Shown one piece after another: positions 51,301 through 56,645 of a stretch of DNA of 64,000 bases. Under the pieces are notes generated by a model. The model made no database searches. It worked only from the letters and a program-made list of their open reading frames with translations, and had not been told where the DNA came from. This DNA is from Argyresthia goedartella (taxonomy: Eukaryota > Arthropoda > Insecta > Lepidoptera > Argyresthiidae), in assembly GCA_949825045.1 (NCBI GenBank), contig OX463815.1, positions 14,873,231 to 14,937,230 of the forward strand, read 5' to 3'. Each line of letters begins with the position of its first letter. Position 1 is the first letter of the stretch. Position numbers and translations under genes: made by a program.

Positions 51301-52724
51301 GCTCTGCCGCGCGCTAACAGAACTCTTAACTCCACAGATCAACATGGATTCGTACGGCCACGTGCTGCCTGACTGGTTCAAATGGGACCCGCCGCCTAGG
51401 CCCGACACGACCACAACGGAGGTTCCCGAGGAAGACCTCAACATCAACTTATTCCAAGACGACAGCAACATTCAGTATCTAGACGAGTCGTACATCAACC
51501 TTCATAAGGAGGAGATTAGACGCCCTCAGAAAGAGAGTATGAAGGCGGTGTTCGAGCGAACAGGGCCGGATAACAGGCTGCCGGCCGTAGGGGAGGTGTC
51601 CCTGGTTGTGTCAAGTGAAACGTTCGAGCGAGGCAGCCTGCGCCTGACATGCATCGCCAGCATATACAACCTGCATGCTGCGCGCGCGACGCTGGTGTTC
51701 GACGCCGAGCAGCCGGAGGTGGCCTCGGTGCTAGGAGTGCGCAACAATGTCGCCGGTAAGCTTTCATTACAATTAACCATATGTGATATAAAACCTATTA
51801 CCTATACAAATAATTTGAAATTGAACCATATGACGCGGTTGGTACCCATCAGATAAATTATTTGATAACACGAGTTTTCTATTTTGTTTAAAAGTTTTTT
51901 AAGGAGATTTTGCGAATACACAATATATACTTATTGAACTCAGTTCCACAATGAAATTAGTTAGAATTTCAGAATTACAGGAAAAAATAAAACAATTTAG
52001 AAAGGGTTTTCGTATTTGAATTCTATCGAAAAATTTTCATCCGATCGCGTTTTCCTTTAGTGAAACTCTTAATCAAATACTCAATAAACGTTAACCCAAA
52101 AATCAAATCTGTAGATGACTTCATGGTGGAGTAAATGGATGCGAAAAAAACCCTTTTTTTTCGTAGCACCTTAAAGTTGGAATCTACTATGCGAGAACAA
52201 GAGACAGTGAAGATACCTGCCGCTGGTAGTTTCAGTAAACTACAGAATAGCCGCGGTAGAGTTTAATCAAATAATCTTTAAAGCTGGATTAGTTTTGATT
52301 TCATAGGTTCCTAATCTTATCTTGCCTTAATTACATACTTGCCTATTTACAGAAGTTAAAACTATTAACTAGTACCGCTGATTAATTTGTTATCATAGTT
52401 TGCCATCTTTATTGTTCAAACGAAGTAAATAATATTTTGATTGATCACCAGCTACAAACATACGATATATACCTCTAAAATACGTAGATTAGTGTGATAA
52501 TTTATGTTAGTCTGCATTTTCTCTGACTTTTACTCGTAATAGGCTGGCTTTTCTCATGGTGTAATAATCATACGCTGAAGTCAGGCCCAGGTAACTTGGC
52601 ATCATGTTACAAAGTTAAACGCGTGTTGGTTTTTTCAGATCCCGCGCAACGCGACAGAATCTGCGCTCGCACAATCTGGTTAATCTTCGTTCTAGTGCCA
52701 CTAGTAATATACCATATACGGTAG
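15242..52724 (+). CDS. beat: Beaten path (Beat) family Ig cell-surface protein, six coding exons, 354 aa
   Basis: Joined CDS: 15242-15323, 22836-23044, 33294-33429, 47768-47901, 51338-51755, 52639-52724. Every junction has GT donor and AG acceptor, and the total of 1065 nt stays in one frame. Residues 1-28 form a signal peptide. Residues about 32-142 are Ig domain 1, with C53, W68 in [16 protein letters not shown], and C121 in [14 protein letters not shown]; these blocks are typical of Beat proteins. Residues about 143-326 are Ig-like domain 2, with C168 and C292 separated by a long acidic insertion (188-270). Residues 339-351 are hydrophobic. Known of the family: neuronal adhesion and axon guidance through Side-type ligands at the cell surface. 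Insects have several Beat paralogues and I cannot say which this is, so the symbol names only the family. Introns are 7.5, 10.2, 14.3, 3.4 and 0.9 kb and full of transposons. Confidence 0.9.
15901..16678. mobile_element. Non-autonomous TA-flanked TIR DNA transposon, copy 1
   Basis: Starts CCTAGTCGGTCCATAAGTTC (then TGTCACAA) and ends TTGTGACAGAACTTAAGGAC (then CGACTAGG), giving TIRs of about 28 bases with one mismatch. TA stands on each side (15899-15900, 16679-16680), the target duplication of Tc1/mariner-type elements. Length is 778 bp. No transposase frame is recognised, so it would depend on an enzyme in trans. A near-identical copy is at 31288-32073. Confidence 0.85.
17288..17480 (+). 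repeat. Dispersed repeat starting TACAGGGTGTCCC
   Basis: Related to the minus-strand copy at 2331-2549 over most of its length: CATTCTGAATAACTTT, CAATTTGATCGGAACC, TACAAATCAGCTGACCG and AGAGTTGCTCAGTT all have counterparts. No coding potential; family not identified. Confidence 0.5.
17672..18046 (+). mobile_element. TIR element, family D copy 2
   Basis: Same organisation and length (375 bp) as 4300-4671: CACCGTAAGATTGTCAAAAC at the left and GACAATCTTACGGTG at the right, with an internal GC palindrome (GGGGGCTTCATTGCGCTCGC then CCCC). It lies in Beat intron 1. Confidence 0.75.
20060..21540 (+). pseudogene. LINE A fragment: broken reverse transcriptase ORF2 and 3' end
   Basis: Conceptual reading in shifting frames gives RT landmarks: [20 protein letters not shown] near 20340, then after a gap [20 protein letters not shown] (20630-20690), [17 protein letters not shown] (20780-20830), and a C-terminal part ending [20 protein letters not shown] near 21355 with stop at 21382-21384. 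The catalytic YxDD block is missing through an internal deletion. The 3' tail ends near 21540 after CAATAAAG. Related pieces lie at 26099-26495 and 28430-29240. Dead copy of a CR1/Jockey-like non-LTR element. Confidence 0.8.
22836..23044 (+). CDS. beat: Beat exon 2: first part of Ig domain 1
   Basis: Completes codon 28 and runs to residue 97. It carries the B-strand cysteine (C53, in VTLECSW), the C-strand tryptophan (W68, in [15 protein letters not shown]) and the FPLPGIEVD block. This order, basic WYR/K-G followed by EFYRY, is a hallmark of Beat proteins. Acceptor AG is at 22834-22835 and donor GTGAGT starts at 23045; the exon enters in phase 1 and leaves in phase 0. It is clearly GC-richer than the flanking intron. 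The reading frame stays open past the donor, but the sequence there loses all Beat resemblance. Confidence 0.95.
24180..24350 (+). repeat. Possible LINE A 3'-end relic
   Basis: The phrase GCTCGCCTTTGTA, then ATTATTTGTGTGCAA followed by an A/T-rich tail, closely resembles the end of the LINE A copy at 21460-21540. Only the 3' untranslated tail is present. The match is short. Confidence 0.4.
25034..25840 (-). pseudogene. LINE B fragment, antisense: C-terminal RT part and 3' end
   Basis: Minus-strand translation gives [51 protein letters not shown] and then [20 protein letters not shown], colinear with the sense copy at 27417-27940. The 3' end lies near 25034. A 30-base interruption near 25490-25535 replaces part of the frame. 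A truncated SINE joins it at 25878. Confidence 0.82.
25878..26096 (+). mobile_element. tRNA-derived SINE, 5'-truncated copy
   Basis: Begins at the B box (AAGGGTCCCGGGTTCGAGTC) and then follows the full-length copies at 1514 and 26596 to an (ATT)n tail. The A-box half is absent, so it lacks a complete pol III promoter. It sits exactly between the antisense LINE B and a sense LINE A piece. Confidence 0.85.
26099..26495 (+). pseudogene. LINE A fragment: finger/palm part of reverse transcriptase
   Basis: Translation gives [40 protein letters not shown] and [20 protein letters not shown], matching RT blocks 1-3, with the usual F-S-K-A-F-D motif decayed to FSSASDSVD. It ends at GVPQGG-like coding sequence (CGTCCCTCAAGGCGG, 26467-26481). 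Both ends are abrupt. Confidence 0.78.
26596..26846 (+). mobile_element. tRNA-derived SINE inserted in LINE B
   Basis: Full-length copy with A box (TGGCCGAGTCGG) and B box (GGGTTCGAGTCCC) and an ATT tail. The flanking LINE reads CATATTTATTCT before and TTATTCTGCATGGGA after it. The antisense LINE B copy at 31161-31180 has the uninterrupted site, so the insertion point is fixed and TTATTCT is the likely target duplication. Confidence 0.9.
26993..27342 (+). repeat. 175-bp tandem duplication inside the LINE B reverse transcriptase
   Basis: Unit 1 (26993-27167) and unit 2 (27168-27342) both begin AAGCAATAGAATTCAAAAGG and run to GTTTGCTGATGAT. They encode the stretch from [11 protein letters not shown] through [10 protein letters not shown] to FADD. 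They differ at a modest number of bases, and unit 1 has a stop where unit 2 reads SDGSG. Confidence 0.9.
28430..29240 (+). pseudogene. LINE A fragment: C-terminal half and 3' end
   Basis: Closely parallels 20590-21385: [22 protein letters not shown] coding near 28500, [17 protein letters not shown] near 28625, and a C-terminus near 29150-29231 ([20 protein letters not shown]). Frames shift several times. It begins right after the 3' tail of LINE B, so one element landed beside the other. Confidence 0.78.
29370..29780. repeat. Dispersed repeat with two diverged ~130-bp units and a hairpin
   Basis: ATTTTGATGCGGTTTTCAGT...AGATAGGTGTTACGATGACAACTCACCAGGGGG (29530-29620) recurs as ATTCTGATGCGGTTTTTATA...AATAGGTGTTACGGTAGGAACTCACTAGGGGG (29660-29760). 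At 29468-29505 a hairpin has 13-base arms (GCAACATTGGTTT). It starts near CCCACGACGG, a phrase also at both ends of the palindrome at 30410-31012. Unidentified family. Confidence 0.5.
30410..31012. repeat. Large inverted repeat, arms about 210 bases, spacer 181 bases
   Basis: The left arm (about 30410-30625) includes AACCCACGACGGTTAAAACG, CGACTCAAAGAATTTATGC, AAATCCGTCGGGGGCTGCTA and CCAAACTAGTGCATTTAATAG; all recur inverted in the right arm (30807-31012) with few mismatches. This resembles a foldback or long-TIR DNA element without coding sequence. It would fold into a long hairpin if transcribed as part of the Beat pre-mRNA. Confidence 0.8.
31021..32290 (-). pseudogene. LINE B copy, antisense, split by a TA-flanked DNA element
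   Basis: On the minus strand, 32290-32100 encodes [15 protein letters not shown] and [16 protein letters not shown], the start of an RT domain. After the DNA element (31288-32073) the frame resumes at 31262 with [15 protein letters not shown] and then [15 protein letters not shown] coding to about 31030. This gives a simple nested history: LINE first, DNA element later. Confidence 0.75.
31288..32073. mobile_element. Non-autonomous TA-flanked TIR DNA transposon, copy 2
   Basis: Same ends as 15901-16678 (CCTAGTCGGTCCATAAG... and ...CTTAAGGACCGACTAGG) with TA at 31286-31287 and 32074-32075. It is 786 bp long and almost identical to copy 1 throughout, so the two moved recently relative to the decayed LINE it sits in. 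No transposase. Confidence 0.87.
33294..33429 (+). CDS. beat: Beat exon 3: second half of Ig domain 1
   Basis: Encodes residues 98-142 and one base of codon 143. It includes [12 protein letters not shown], then [20 protein letters not shown] with C121, and ends in APLEVV. The [12 protein letters not shown] block is highly characteristic of Beat proteins and supplies the cysteine that pairs with C53. Entry is phase 0 after CAG at 33291-33293; the exit is phase 1 at GTGAGT (33430). The longer open frames over this region are in other frames and are not real. GC content is far above the surrounding intron, partly from GCG and CGC codons. Confidence 0.94.
33649..34125 (-). mobile_element. GGGTTCCGTACC-family repeat, near full length, antisense
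   Basis: Reads AAAAACCGGTCAAGTGCGAG at the left and CTTCGGGTACGGAACCCTAA at the right, inverse to the copy at 2671-3191. Includes the CGGA-repeat tract (34041-34070). It contains an extra inverted duplication at 33943-34006, listed separately. Confidence 0.8.
33943..34006. repeat. Hairpin with 29-base arms inside the repeat copy
   Basis: CTAGAGAGTTGAAATTTTCA at 33943 runs to 33971 and is mirrored at 33978-34006 with one mismatch and a 6-base loop. The copy at 2671 has this sequence only once, so here it was duplicated in inverse. Confidence 0.85.
34280..34640 (+). pseudogene. LINE D fragment: ORF2 C-terminal region
   Basis: An open stretch reads [20 protein letters not shown] followed by KYKILTI, the pattern of the C-terminal region of CR1/Jockey-type ORF2 (K-x-x-x-R-I-I-A-N ... 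H-F-x-x-x-x-I-L-T). It is followed by an AT-rich 3' region. No RT core is present. Family not assigned. Confidence 0.5.
35226..35400 (+). repeat. Common dispersed repeat (CTAATATTATAAA type)
   Basis: CAGCTAATATTATAAATATG, then GTTTGTG and ACGCTAAAACGGTTGAACGG ATTTGACTGAAATTTAGCAC in order. This string is typical of a very common insect and lepidopteran interspersed repeat. No coding sequence. Exact ends not determined. Confidence 0.55.
35576..35740 (+). repeat. Partial GGGTTCCGTACC-family repeat
   Basis: GGTTTTTGTACCCGAAGGGT, then CTGTCTGTTCGTTCGTC and GGGGGTCCCCATATAA follow the head and middle of the family; the end module is missing. Confidence 0.6.
36161..36220. repeat. Hairpin with 22-base arms
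   Basis: CCAGAACATGAAATTTTCAT at 36161 is mirrored by the end of the segment at 36220 (ATGAAAATGTCATGTTCTGG) with one or two mismatches and a 16-base loop. It may be the core of a small foldback element. Confidence 0.7.
36742..36975 (-). mobile_element. tRNA-derived SINE, second subfamily
   Basis: On the minus strand it starts ACGACCGGTTTAGTCTAGCG, then CCTGCCTACGAAGTTG and the B box GTTCGAATCCCGG, and later GTCGTCTAGTACCCATGA. The order matches the SINE at 1514-1760, but the sequence is clearly diverged and the A-box region differs. So this is an older or distinct subfamily. Confidence 0.78.
37047..37289. repeat. Two adjacent long hairpins (15-base and 95-base arms)
   Basis: TCCAAACTTTTTTAG (37047-37061) is perfectly inverted at 37066-37080. 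Directly after it a 95-base arm (37083-37177, starting TTTGCGTTGCGTTACATCAT) is mirrored almost perfectly at 37195-37289 around a 17-base loop. The structure resembles a foldback element. Confidence 0.88.
37640..37912. repeat. 108-bp tandem repeat, about 2.4 copies
   Basis: TGGCTAGAGTAGGTTATTGT starts at 37667, 37775 and, as TGCCTAGAG..., 37883. Each unit contains CTACTTTTCAATCGGGTTAT and GCTAAACCGGAGCGGAGCGG AG. Copies are nearly identical. No frame of note. Confidence 0.85.
38009..38230. repeat. Direct repeat with G-run / C-run palindromes
   Basis: TTTCCGCG followed by G8-G9, AGTAGTAG, G8-G9, CATCTACCCCC and long C-rich stretches occurs at about 38008-38070 and again at 38153-38222, followed both times by AAGGTCA. 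Each copy could form a G-quadruplex on either strand or a strong hairpin. Confidence 0.75.
39250..41112 (-). pseudogene. LINE B copy, antisense, broken by two insertions
   Basis: Three colinear pieces match the sense copy in inverse: 39250-39705 (3' end, with CTCAAATGGCAATTTCACAA), 40600-40800 (GGGGTCCCCAC...TTTGCTATC) and 40955-41112 (minus-strand [27 protein letters not shown]). About 900 bases (39706-40599) and 150 bases (40801-40954) of other sequence interrupt it. The larger insert contains a family-D-like GC core at 39890-39950. Confidence 0.72.
39706..40599. mobile_element. Insert in LINE B with family-D-like core
   Basis: Opens with repeats of the type ATTTCATGAAATGATC (39735-39815), then CTTCGCTGCGCTCGCCCTC and CTCCTAAGCTACGCAGTGTT, shared with the TIR elements at 4300 and 17672. 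The right part ends GTTAATAAACATAATAAATA, like a 3' tail. May be two elements. No ORF recognised. Confidence 0.45.
41290..41530. mobile_element. Element with family-D-like GC core
   Basis: GGGGGCGTCGCTTCGCTCAC followed by CCCCTTTACCCTTCACCTAA and GCTACCGCAGTATTTTGCCC is the same core as in the elements at 4300, 17672 and 39706. Upstream, GGATAAATGTCCACCAAATT and GGATAAATGATCACCAAAC form a short direct repeat. The ends are not defined. Confidence 0.5.
42873..43382 (+). mobile_element. GGGTTCCGTACC-family repeat, full length, diverged
   Basis: Begins TTTTTTAGGGTTCCGTACCT and ends GTACGGAACCCTTGGTGCGC GAGTCCGACTCGCACTTGAC CG then a T run. The internal CTGT-repeat tract at 42931-42958 replaces the CCGT run of other copies. 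Confidence 0.78.
44151..44408 (+). repeat. Dispersed repeat shared with 51877-52163
   Basis: TTTTTAAGGAGAGTTTACAA, ACAATGAAATTAGTTAGGAT, TACAGGAAAAAATAAAAC, CTCAATAAACGTTA and GACTTCATGGTGGAGTAAAT occur in the same order in both copies. This one lacks about 45 bases near its middle. Family unidentified. Confidence 0.65.
45271..45450. mobile_element. Small TIR element of about 180 bp
   Basis: TTATTAACCTTTTGACCGCC at the left and GGCGGTCAAAAGATTAACAA at the right form imperfect TIRs of about 20 bases. The interior holds GTGGTGCCAGTGGCACAAC. A MITE by size and ends. Confidence 0.6.
46118..46726 (-). mobile_element. GGGTTCCGTACC-family repeat, diverged, antisense
   Basis: Left end AAAAAAAGGCAAAGTGCGAG TCGGACTCGC and GAAGGGTTCCG; right end has ACGGACGGACGGACAGACAG and ACGAAACTCTAAAAAGG. 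A hairpin GGTATCAGGAACCTCAGTTC CTGATACC lies inside at about 46446. Longer than other copies, so it may hold an insertion. Confidence 0.6.
47185..47349. repeat. 33-bp minisatellite, five copies
   Basis: TTTGTTTTTCTCTACATAGG then TACATCAGGCGCA repeats five times with almost no change. Because 33 is a multiple of three, both strands stay open and give repetitive translations; these are not proteins. It lies 420 bases before Beat exon 4. Confidence 0.95.
47768..47901 (+). CDS. beat: Beat exon 4: start of Ig-like domain 2
   Basis: Completes codon 143 (Glu) and runs to residue 187. It starts with PPGWGPKL, has [10 protein letters not shown] with C168, and ends [11 protein letters not shown]178-L-T is an N-glycosylation sequon. 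The pattern, a Pro-rich linker, then a cysteine and a short F-x-x-N-G-x strand, fits the second Ig domain of Beat proteins. Acceptor CTTCCAG ends at 47767; the donor is a strong GTAAGT at 47902. Phase is 1 in and 0 out, agreeing with both neighbours. Confidence 0.92.
48002..48101. repeat. 20-bp minisatellite, five perfect copies
   Basis: GTTTTGTGGAGTAGGGTAGA repeats five times in a row, 100 bases after the exon 4 donor. The plus strand is G/T rich. Confidence 0.95.
50177..50850 (-). mobile_element. GGGTTCCGTACC-family repeat, diverged, antisense
   Basis: Left end AAAACCGGTAGTCAAGTGCG AGTAGGAC; right end GACGGACGGACGGACAGCGG AGGCTTAGTAATAGGGACCC and CACCCTTCGGGTACGGA. The middle is diverged or interrupted. 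Confidence 0.65.
51338..51755 (+). CDS. beat: Beat exon 5: acidic insertion and end of Ig-like domain 2
   Basis: Encodes residues 188-326 plus one base. The first half (188-270) is an acidic, Pro/Thr-containing stretch without cysteine, including [19 protein letters not shown]. The second half returns to an Ig pattern: [18 protein letters not shown] with C292, [17 protein letters not shown], and [13 protein letters not shown]. The latter resembles the conserved end of Beat domain 2. Acceptor TCCACAG is at 51331-51337 and donor GTAAGC at 51756. Phase is 0 in and 1 out. The open frame continues past the donor but becomes AT-rich and unlike the family. Confidence 0.92.
51877..52163 (+). repeat. 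Dispersed repeat shared with 44151-44408
   Basis: Same order of blocks as the copy in intron 3, here with an added GATCGCGTTTTCCTTTAGTG segment near 52043. It fills about a third of Beat intron 5 (51756-52638). Confidence 0.65.
52639..52724 (+). CDS. beat: Beat exon 6: terminal exon, hydrophobic C-terminus and stop
   Basis: Completes codon 327 (Asp), adds 27 residues and ends at TAG (52722-52724). It follows a strong acceptor (TTGGTTTTTTCAG). The peptide [20 protein letters not shown] continues with LVIYHIR, so residues 339-351 are strongly hydrophobic and only three residues follow. Such a short hydrophobic end fits a GPI-attachment signal or a short membrane tail, as seen in many Beat-like proteins. 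Small residues near 323-329 could serve as the attachment site. The exon is too short for firm homology; the phase match, acceptor and hydrophobic end are the evidence. Confidence 0.75.
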
Positions 52725-53154
52725 TTTACTTAGAATTAAAACTTTTCGTTTAAGTACAAAAGGACATATTGAATTATGTATCTTAAGTTATTGAACATAT
52801 CTCAAAAAATGTACATAAGTACCTATCTATTTATATAACTCCAAATGAAAGAGATTTATTTAACTCTATTTATTAATAAGAATCTAATACAATATGCAGC
52901 CCTATTTAGTTTTTTATCATTCTATAACAGTTAGGTCAGACCAGATGGCCAAATTATAATGTTAAATATTAATAATAAGGTGTAGAACATGTGTTTCTAG
53001 GTAAAATCTTTTCGGATACCTAATGTTTCATCGAATGTGATAAGATAGGTAGAATTAAAAAAATTCTGATTGAAATATCTCAATGGAGATCTAATGTACA
53101 TATTTACGTTTTAAATTACCTAACAGCGAATTTGTAATATGTAGAGAGACTGAT

Positions 53155-53373
53155 AATAAAAAATTCTATTGAATTGTTTCCTGGGTGTTCGATCTACTGT
53201 GTAAATATTTTTTTATTTAAATTGAATACCTATGTTGTTTTGAAAGTATATATATCTATCAGATATCATCAACGTATGTTTACGTTATCTGTCAAAGTTC
53301 AAGGAGACATTCATAGTAAACTATGGTCTACGTGAATCGAATTCATTTTCTCGATAATTTTTATTTCAATAAA
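53155..53373 (+). terminator. Candidate polyadenylation signals of the Beat gene
   Basis: AATAAA occurs at 53155-53160 and 53368-53373, about 430 and 645 bases after the stop. Either could end the transcript. In AT-rich DNA the hexamer is frequent by chance, so this is a weak call. Confidence 0.3.
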
Positions 53374-54099
53374 TCATCACAATTGTATTATACGATTATA
53401 TTAGTATGGCCACAGAACAATATACGCAATTTCATAATACATAAGTTAAATTAGGGTTCTTCACATAGGGTTCAAATAATATATAATAATTGAAATAATA
53501 GTCTAAGGATATGCAAAAAAGGTACGATCTGAAATACACCTCTGATTATAACGTTTAAATATATTTAGTTTACCTTTATTTATTTCACACTGTTTGTGTT
53601 CCGGTTTCTGATTATGTCTATGTACATCTGTTGTCTCACTAGTCGCATTTCACTTAGGGAATGTGCCACTTTCAAATGTTTGAGGGATTACAGCCGTAAG
53701 TACAGGATTACCCGAGTAAACTCACACGTACAATCACTGTGGCCTAAACCAGAAACAACTAAGCTTAGAAGATAGTTCACTCATACCCTGGCCTGAGGTC
53801 ACCGTGCCATGATCTCTTGAGCTCTTGACTTATACTTATAACGATTGTAAATAGTAAAGGTCCTAAGAATTTATGTATTAGATATTTAAGTTACTAAAAA
53901 GAATAGAAATTAAATTATGTTGGAAATATTGTGTTTGTTTTTCTAGAGTAGTATTATAAATCGAAACTTTTCTTGCCCTGCTTTATGTCTGACACGACTA
54001 CGGCTATTGATGAGGGATTATGAAACAGAATAGGGATTGCACATGGATCTAGGTGTCATTTTTGCTATAATATAATTCATTATTTTTCCTAACTAGATT

Positions 54100-54620
54100 T
54101 ATGCAATTCATAGCTAAGATGAAGTCCATCATAAGTGAAACTGGAATATTTTTTATCTACACACGTATCATAAACCCTCTTTACTGCGTCCAAAAACCGC
54201 ATGTTACGACCAGCATAATGTTATACTAATTGGTAAAAACTCAATTCTTATCTGAATATTGATACATTATGGCCACATTTTCGACAAATTATGACATTTA
54301 AATTTCGAACGCCGATGCCCGCCTGCGTGCCGCCCCTTGTTTGTCTGTGAAGTTGGTACTGCTGAACAAACTAAACAAGTGCAGAGCAATTATCAATGCC
54401 ATCGTGCCGATCGAACACGTGGTTCCTGAACACAACAAAGAGAGCTTATGATAAGTGTGTAGATAAACTATTGTAGTTATATACATTAGTTTATCTACAT
54501 AATTAGGCATTAAAACTCTCGAGTGATATTATTATGAAACTCGCCTTCAGCTCGTTTCATAAACCCACTCTCGAGTTTTAATGCCCTCTATTATGTATCA
54601 GTCACATAAACTGTAAAATA
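54100..54620 (-). mobile_element. MITE-like TIR element, family C copy 2
   Basis: TTTATCTACACACGTATCAT at 54152 and ATAAGTGTGTAGATAAA ending 54467 are inverted ends like those at 173-533, in the opposite orientation. The right flank (54490-54610) also matches the left flank of copy 1 but carries an additional hairpin of about 80 bases. Confidence 0.65.
54506..54585. repeat. 80-base hairpin absent from the other family C copy
   Basis: GGCATTAAAACTCTCGAGTG (54506-54525) is perfectly inverted at 54566-54585, with a smaller ATGAAAC / GTTTCAT pair inside. In copy 1 the same place reads straight from CATAAT to GCCTAATTATG (about 137-152). Confidence 0.8.
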
Positions 54621-55126
54621 TAATAAAATATATAGTATAATATACTATAAGTATAATATGAGTATACTCTATAATAAAATATATAGTCACATAAAGATCT
54701 TAATCCGCGCTTAACTGAGTAACACCGTACGCTCTGCTCGTGCTGTTTTAAAATAGTACTTCGGCATAAAAGGGCAATATACAGTGCAAAGTTACACAAT
54801 TTTGAAGATAAATCTGCAACAGGCAAAGTGGTTTTTATTTGAACTAAAAATAACAAGTGAATAACACAAAATCTTCATAAAGAGTGCTTAAAAAGTCGTT
54901 AAGTTATTCAAAGTGTCGATAAGTGAACAGTTAGCGTACAACAGAATCAATGACTCATAACTGGTTTATCTCTAACCGGCTTCGAAACTGACGACAAAGC
55001 GGATAATTTAAATTTATTTTTGTTATATTTATGTATAATTATAGCTTTTTTGGTAAAAATGCCGATATATTTTGTTCATTTATGATTGCCAAAAGCTCAA
55101 CTTCGTATTTCAAGCGCTCACTCAGT

Positions 55127-55215
55127 GAGCCTGTTACCGCAGCGGTTGAGAAGGACCAACTGTGTGTACTAGTGACGAAAAAGCGCAGGTTCGATTCTCG
55201 CCCACGACGAGATTC
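55127..55215 (+). other. tRNA-like segment with A- and B-box-like sequences
   Basis: TTACCGCAGCGGTTGAGAAG resembles an A box region and GCGCAGGTTCGATTCTCGCC a B box, about 45 bases apart. The arms do not form a convincing tRNA. It lies about 170 bases before ORF1 of the LINE that follows and may be a SINE head or a pol III-type promoter in its 5' UTR. Confidence 0.45.
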
Positions 55216-55387
55216 CTTTTTGTTTTTATTTTTCACAGTGATGAAAGACTTCTAGCGACACCTGCTGGCAGATAAGAAATGAGCCGATTTCAAAGACTGC
55301 TACCCTAACAAATTAAATTCTGTTCTATATATTATCGCAACAGAGGGCGCTACTGACAAAAATACCATATTGCTTGTTTTTAAATAA

Positions 55388-56640
55388 ATGGCTTCAATGA
55401 ATAACTCCTATGATAATATCACTATAAGAAGGACACAAGTAAATAATACATCGGCTAACCACAATGAATCCGTATTAGATGTGAGTTATCAGAGTTTTAC
55501 GGAATTAGGGCAATTTCGTAGCGTAGAATAATCAGAATTGATAGAAAAAAATAATATATTAACGGTAAAACTAGAAACTGCAAATGGCGAAATTGACAAT
55601 CTCAATATGGAAAATGCTTTACTGATGAAAGAAATGACTGACTGTCAAAACAAACTTAAAATATACAAAACAGAGGGGAATAGATGATATAATGAATTCC
55701 ACCCCTGTAAGATATTTATCACCATATTATAGAAGGATGAGACCAAGCTTCCTGCAAACCGGAATCCCTAGAACGTCACCTAATCTAACCTAACAAATCG
55801 TCAAGCTGCAACTTCTGATATTAATGATACCATACATAATTCCTTTAATACCAGTTCTCCTAAAGATACACAGCATTTCCCTGACAATAAGAATAAAGTA
55901 TATCGGCCTGAAGAAGACGTGGCCACTATCCACTTATCTAAATCATCTTCATTGGACTCAACACCCGATACAAGGCAAAGAGTTGCCTTGTTTTCTGATG
56001 CGGAGGGCAGGGGTATGCGACCGTTTCTGCAAAATCTGCTAGGAGGAGGATTTAAAGTGAGCTCAGTACTCAAACCAAATGCTACACTGAATCAAATTCT
56101 GGAAGGTTGTGACCAAATTTGTAGAGACTTTACTAAAAAAGATTACATCATAATTATAACGAAGTCGATTACCAAAAATCCATTAAAACTAAAGTCTTTT
56201 CTGTATGATTACCTAAACATGCTGCAACAAACAAATGTCCTCTTTAGTGAAGTGTGCAGCAGTTTGTATTTAAATGAAGCTAAGTTAAATAGTGTAATCA
56301 AAATAATATGCAATAACTTCGAACATGCTACTTTTGTCGACTTCCATGGAACTGGCATCCACAAAAACAATAAATTTCTAATATGTAGAGCATTGCTACG
56401 GAAAATAAAAATAGTTATCATCATAATTACAGAGAATATGTAGAGTCATCTAGGAATACAAAGCCGAGAGTTAGTTACGCCAACAAATGCACTCAAACTG
56501 ATACCTGTCTAAGCTTAAATGACTGTTATCGTGGCGAAGTTGAAGGTACCACCCACACTGTAAATGACAACACGGATAAGATAAGTAAAGAAGCCAATTT
56601 GCACAAACACAAAGTTATCAAATAATTCCATTTTAGACAA
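55388..56640 (+). pseudogene. LINE E ORF1 (nucleic-acid-binding/SGNH-like ORF), broken
   Basis: From ATG 55388 the frame reads MASMNNSYDNITIRRTQVNN, has one in-frame stop at about 55529, then a heptad-like stretch (ILTVKLETANGEIDNLNMEN) expected to form a coiled coil, then frameshifts. The longest intact part (55805-56443) reads RVALFSDAEGRGMRPFLQNL and later HATFVDFHGTGIHKN. This resembles the SGNH/esterase-like domain found in ORF1 of CR1-type LINEs, where the start is usually G-D-S; here the serine position is alanine. No PHD or zinc-knuckle was seen. Confidence 0.6.
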
Positions 56641-56645
56641 ACAAA

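Larger units (their letters stand above)
47902..51337 (+). other. Beat intron 4 (3.4 kb)
   Basis: From GTAAGT (47902) to TCCACAG (ending 51337). It holds a 20-bp minisatellite just after the donor (48002-48101), a GGGTTCCGTACC-family copy on the minus strand (50177-50850) and a GC-rich 200-bp stretch just before exon 5. 48110-50170 shows no further recognisable feature. Confidence 0.75.

Noticed and set aside
51516..51780. Minus-strand open frames over Beat exon 5
   Set aside because: They are antisense shadows of the GC-rich exon and show no family resemblance.
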